This document shows, piece after piece, positions 46,144 to 46,408 of a DNA stretch of 46,408 nucleotides. The stretch comes from a virus, in the IMG/VR virus record IMGVR_UViG_3300005253_000334, positions 1-46,408 of that record; one strand, given 5' to 3'. The translations under genes were made by a program, and so were the position numbers. The stretch's first letter is position 1, and each line of letters begins with the position of its first letter. Below the pieces are notes generated by a model. That model did not search any database. It was not told the origin of the DNA and saw only the letters and a program-made list of their open reading frames with translations.

Positions 46144-46370
46144 TAGAGCTTATCATCGTGGGTCTAACATCGGGAGGCACGGGTATAATCATAGCCACAG
46201 CTCTAAATTATTGGTTACTACGTCCCCGCAGCTCGGAGTCTACACCTCCTTTGCCCTATGAACGGAGGAGGGGCGTTGCCCGGCATGGGCATGAGTTCAC
46301 TCACAATCCAGGTGACGGCTACTTCTATTGTATTACAGAGGGTTGTAACACCAGAAAGAAGTTAGGGTAA
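46140..46370 (+). CDS. Membrane-anchored Cys/His protein
   Basis: ATG 46140 (ATGA overlap); 76 residues. A membrane segment (MIELIIVGLTSGGTGIIIAT, ALNYWLL) precedes a Pro/Arg part and RHGHEFTHNPGDGYFYCITE with a final Cys. A small membrane-bound protein in the neck region; function unknown. Confidence 0.65.
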   Translation: MIELIIVGLTSGGTGIIIATALNYWLLRPRSSESTPPLPYERRRGVARHGHEFTHNPGDGYFYCITEGCNTRKKLG

Positions 46371-46408
46371 ATGGCTCAGATTACAGAAGCCCGACTCTTT
46401 GAGATGCT
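46371..46408 (+). CDS. Start of a further gene (3' partial)
   Basis: ATG 46371 directly follows the previous TAA; the visible peptide is MAQITEARLFEM. The rest is outside the window. By position after the head genes it may be a head-tail connector or tail gene. Confidence 0.5.
   Translation, partial: MAQITEARLFEM

Overview
The window is a GC-rich piece of a tailed double-stranded DNA bacteriophage (Caudoviricetes) or prophage. The evidence is a complete packaging and capsid block at the right end (terminase large subunit, portal, a very large internal virion protein, scaffold, major capsid protein), tail and receptor-binding type genes at the left end, and a tyrosine integrase with recombination, DNA-methylation and lysis genes between them. 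Genes are packed with ATGA, GTGA, TGATG and TAATG overlaps, and GTG starts are common. I recognised no tRNA, rRNA, CRISPR array, tape-measure gene, DNA polymerase, primase or replicative helicase. The first gene lacks its 5' end and the last its 3' end, so the window is part of a larger genome. The host is not determined; the gene content fits a phage of a GC-rich bacterium.

Layout. (1) 1-7048, plus strand: distal tail and fibre genes, including a tail protein with two carbohydrate-binding-like modules, a fibre-like protein and a protein made of eight 21-residue repeats. (2) 7084-8514, minus strand: a membrane-anchored surface protein with a duplicated domain, and a short, catalytic-domain-only tyrosine recombinase. 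(3) 8522-18593, plus strand: zinc-ribbon microproteins, a RecT/Red-beta-type annealing protein, an RlpA-like protein interrupted by an amber codon, a HerA-like ATPase, a beta-class DNA methyltransferase, an HNH-MT-A70 fusion and an overlapping protein with a possible nuclease fold. (4) 18594-18818: an intergenic region with eight C-runs (G-runs on the other strand) next to AT-rich sequence. (5) 18819-25250, plus strand: a lysozyme-like protein, an excisionase-like HTH protein, RusA, an ASCH protein, a promoter and hairpin, an amidase endolysin, holin-like membrane proteins and a possible late regulator. (6) 25253-27381, minus strand: ten small genes behind one promoter at 27444-27416, many with closely similar Shine-Dalgarno leaders. 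(7) 27473-28670: a palindromic operator candidate, an HTH protein (possible small terminase), a 10-bp repeat present four times and an attenuator-like leader. (8) 28671-46408, plus strand: packaging, head and connector genes, interspersed with Cys/His-rich microproteins and a glycosyltransferase-like gene.

How they fit together: the integrase and a possible excisionase suggest a temperate life cycle. RecT, RusA and perhaps HerA would serve recombination. The methyltransferases could protect phage DNA. The amidase, the lysozyme-like and RlpA-like proteins and the small membrane proteins would serve lysis. The terminase fills the procapsid built from portal, scaffold and capsid protein. The features that most deserve attention are the HNH-MT-A70/methyltransferase/nuclease-like group, the in-frame amber stop, hairpins placed directly before the ribosome-binding sites of structural genes, the frame-independent TGTCCCCACA repeats and the unusual number of CxxC microproteins.
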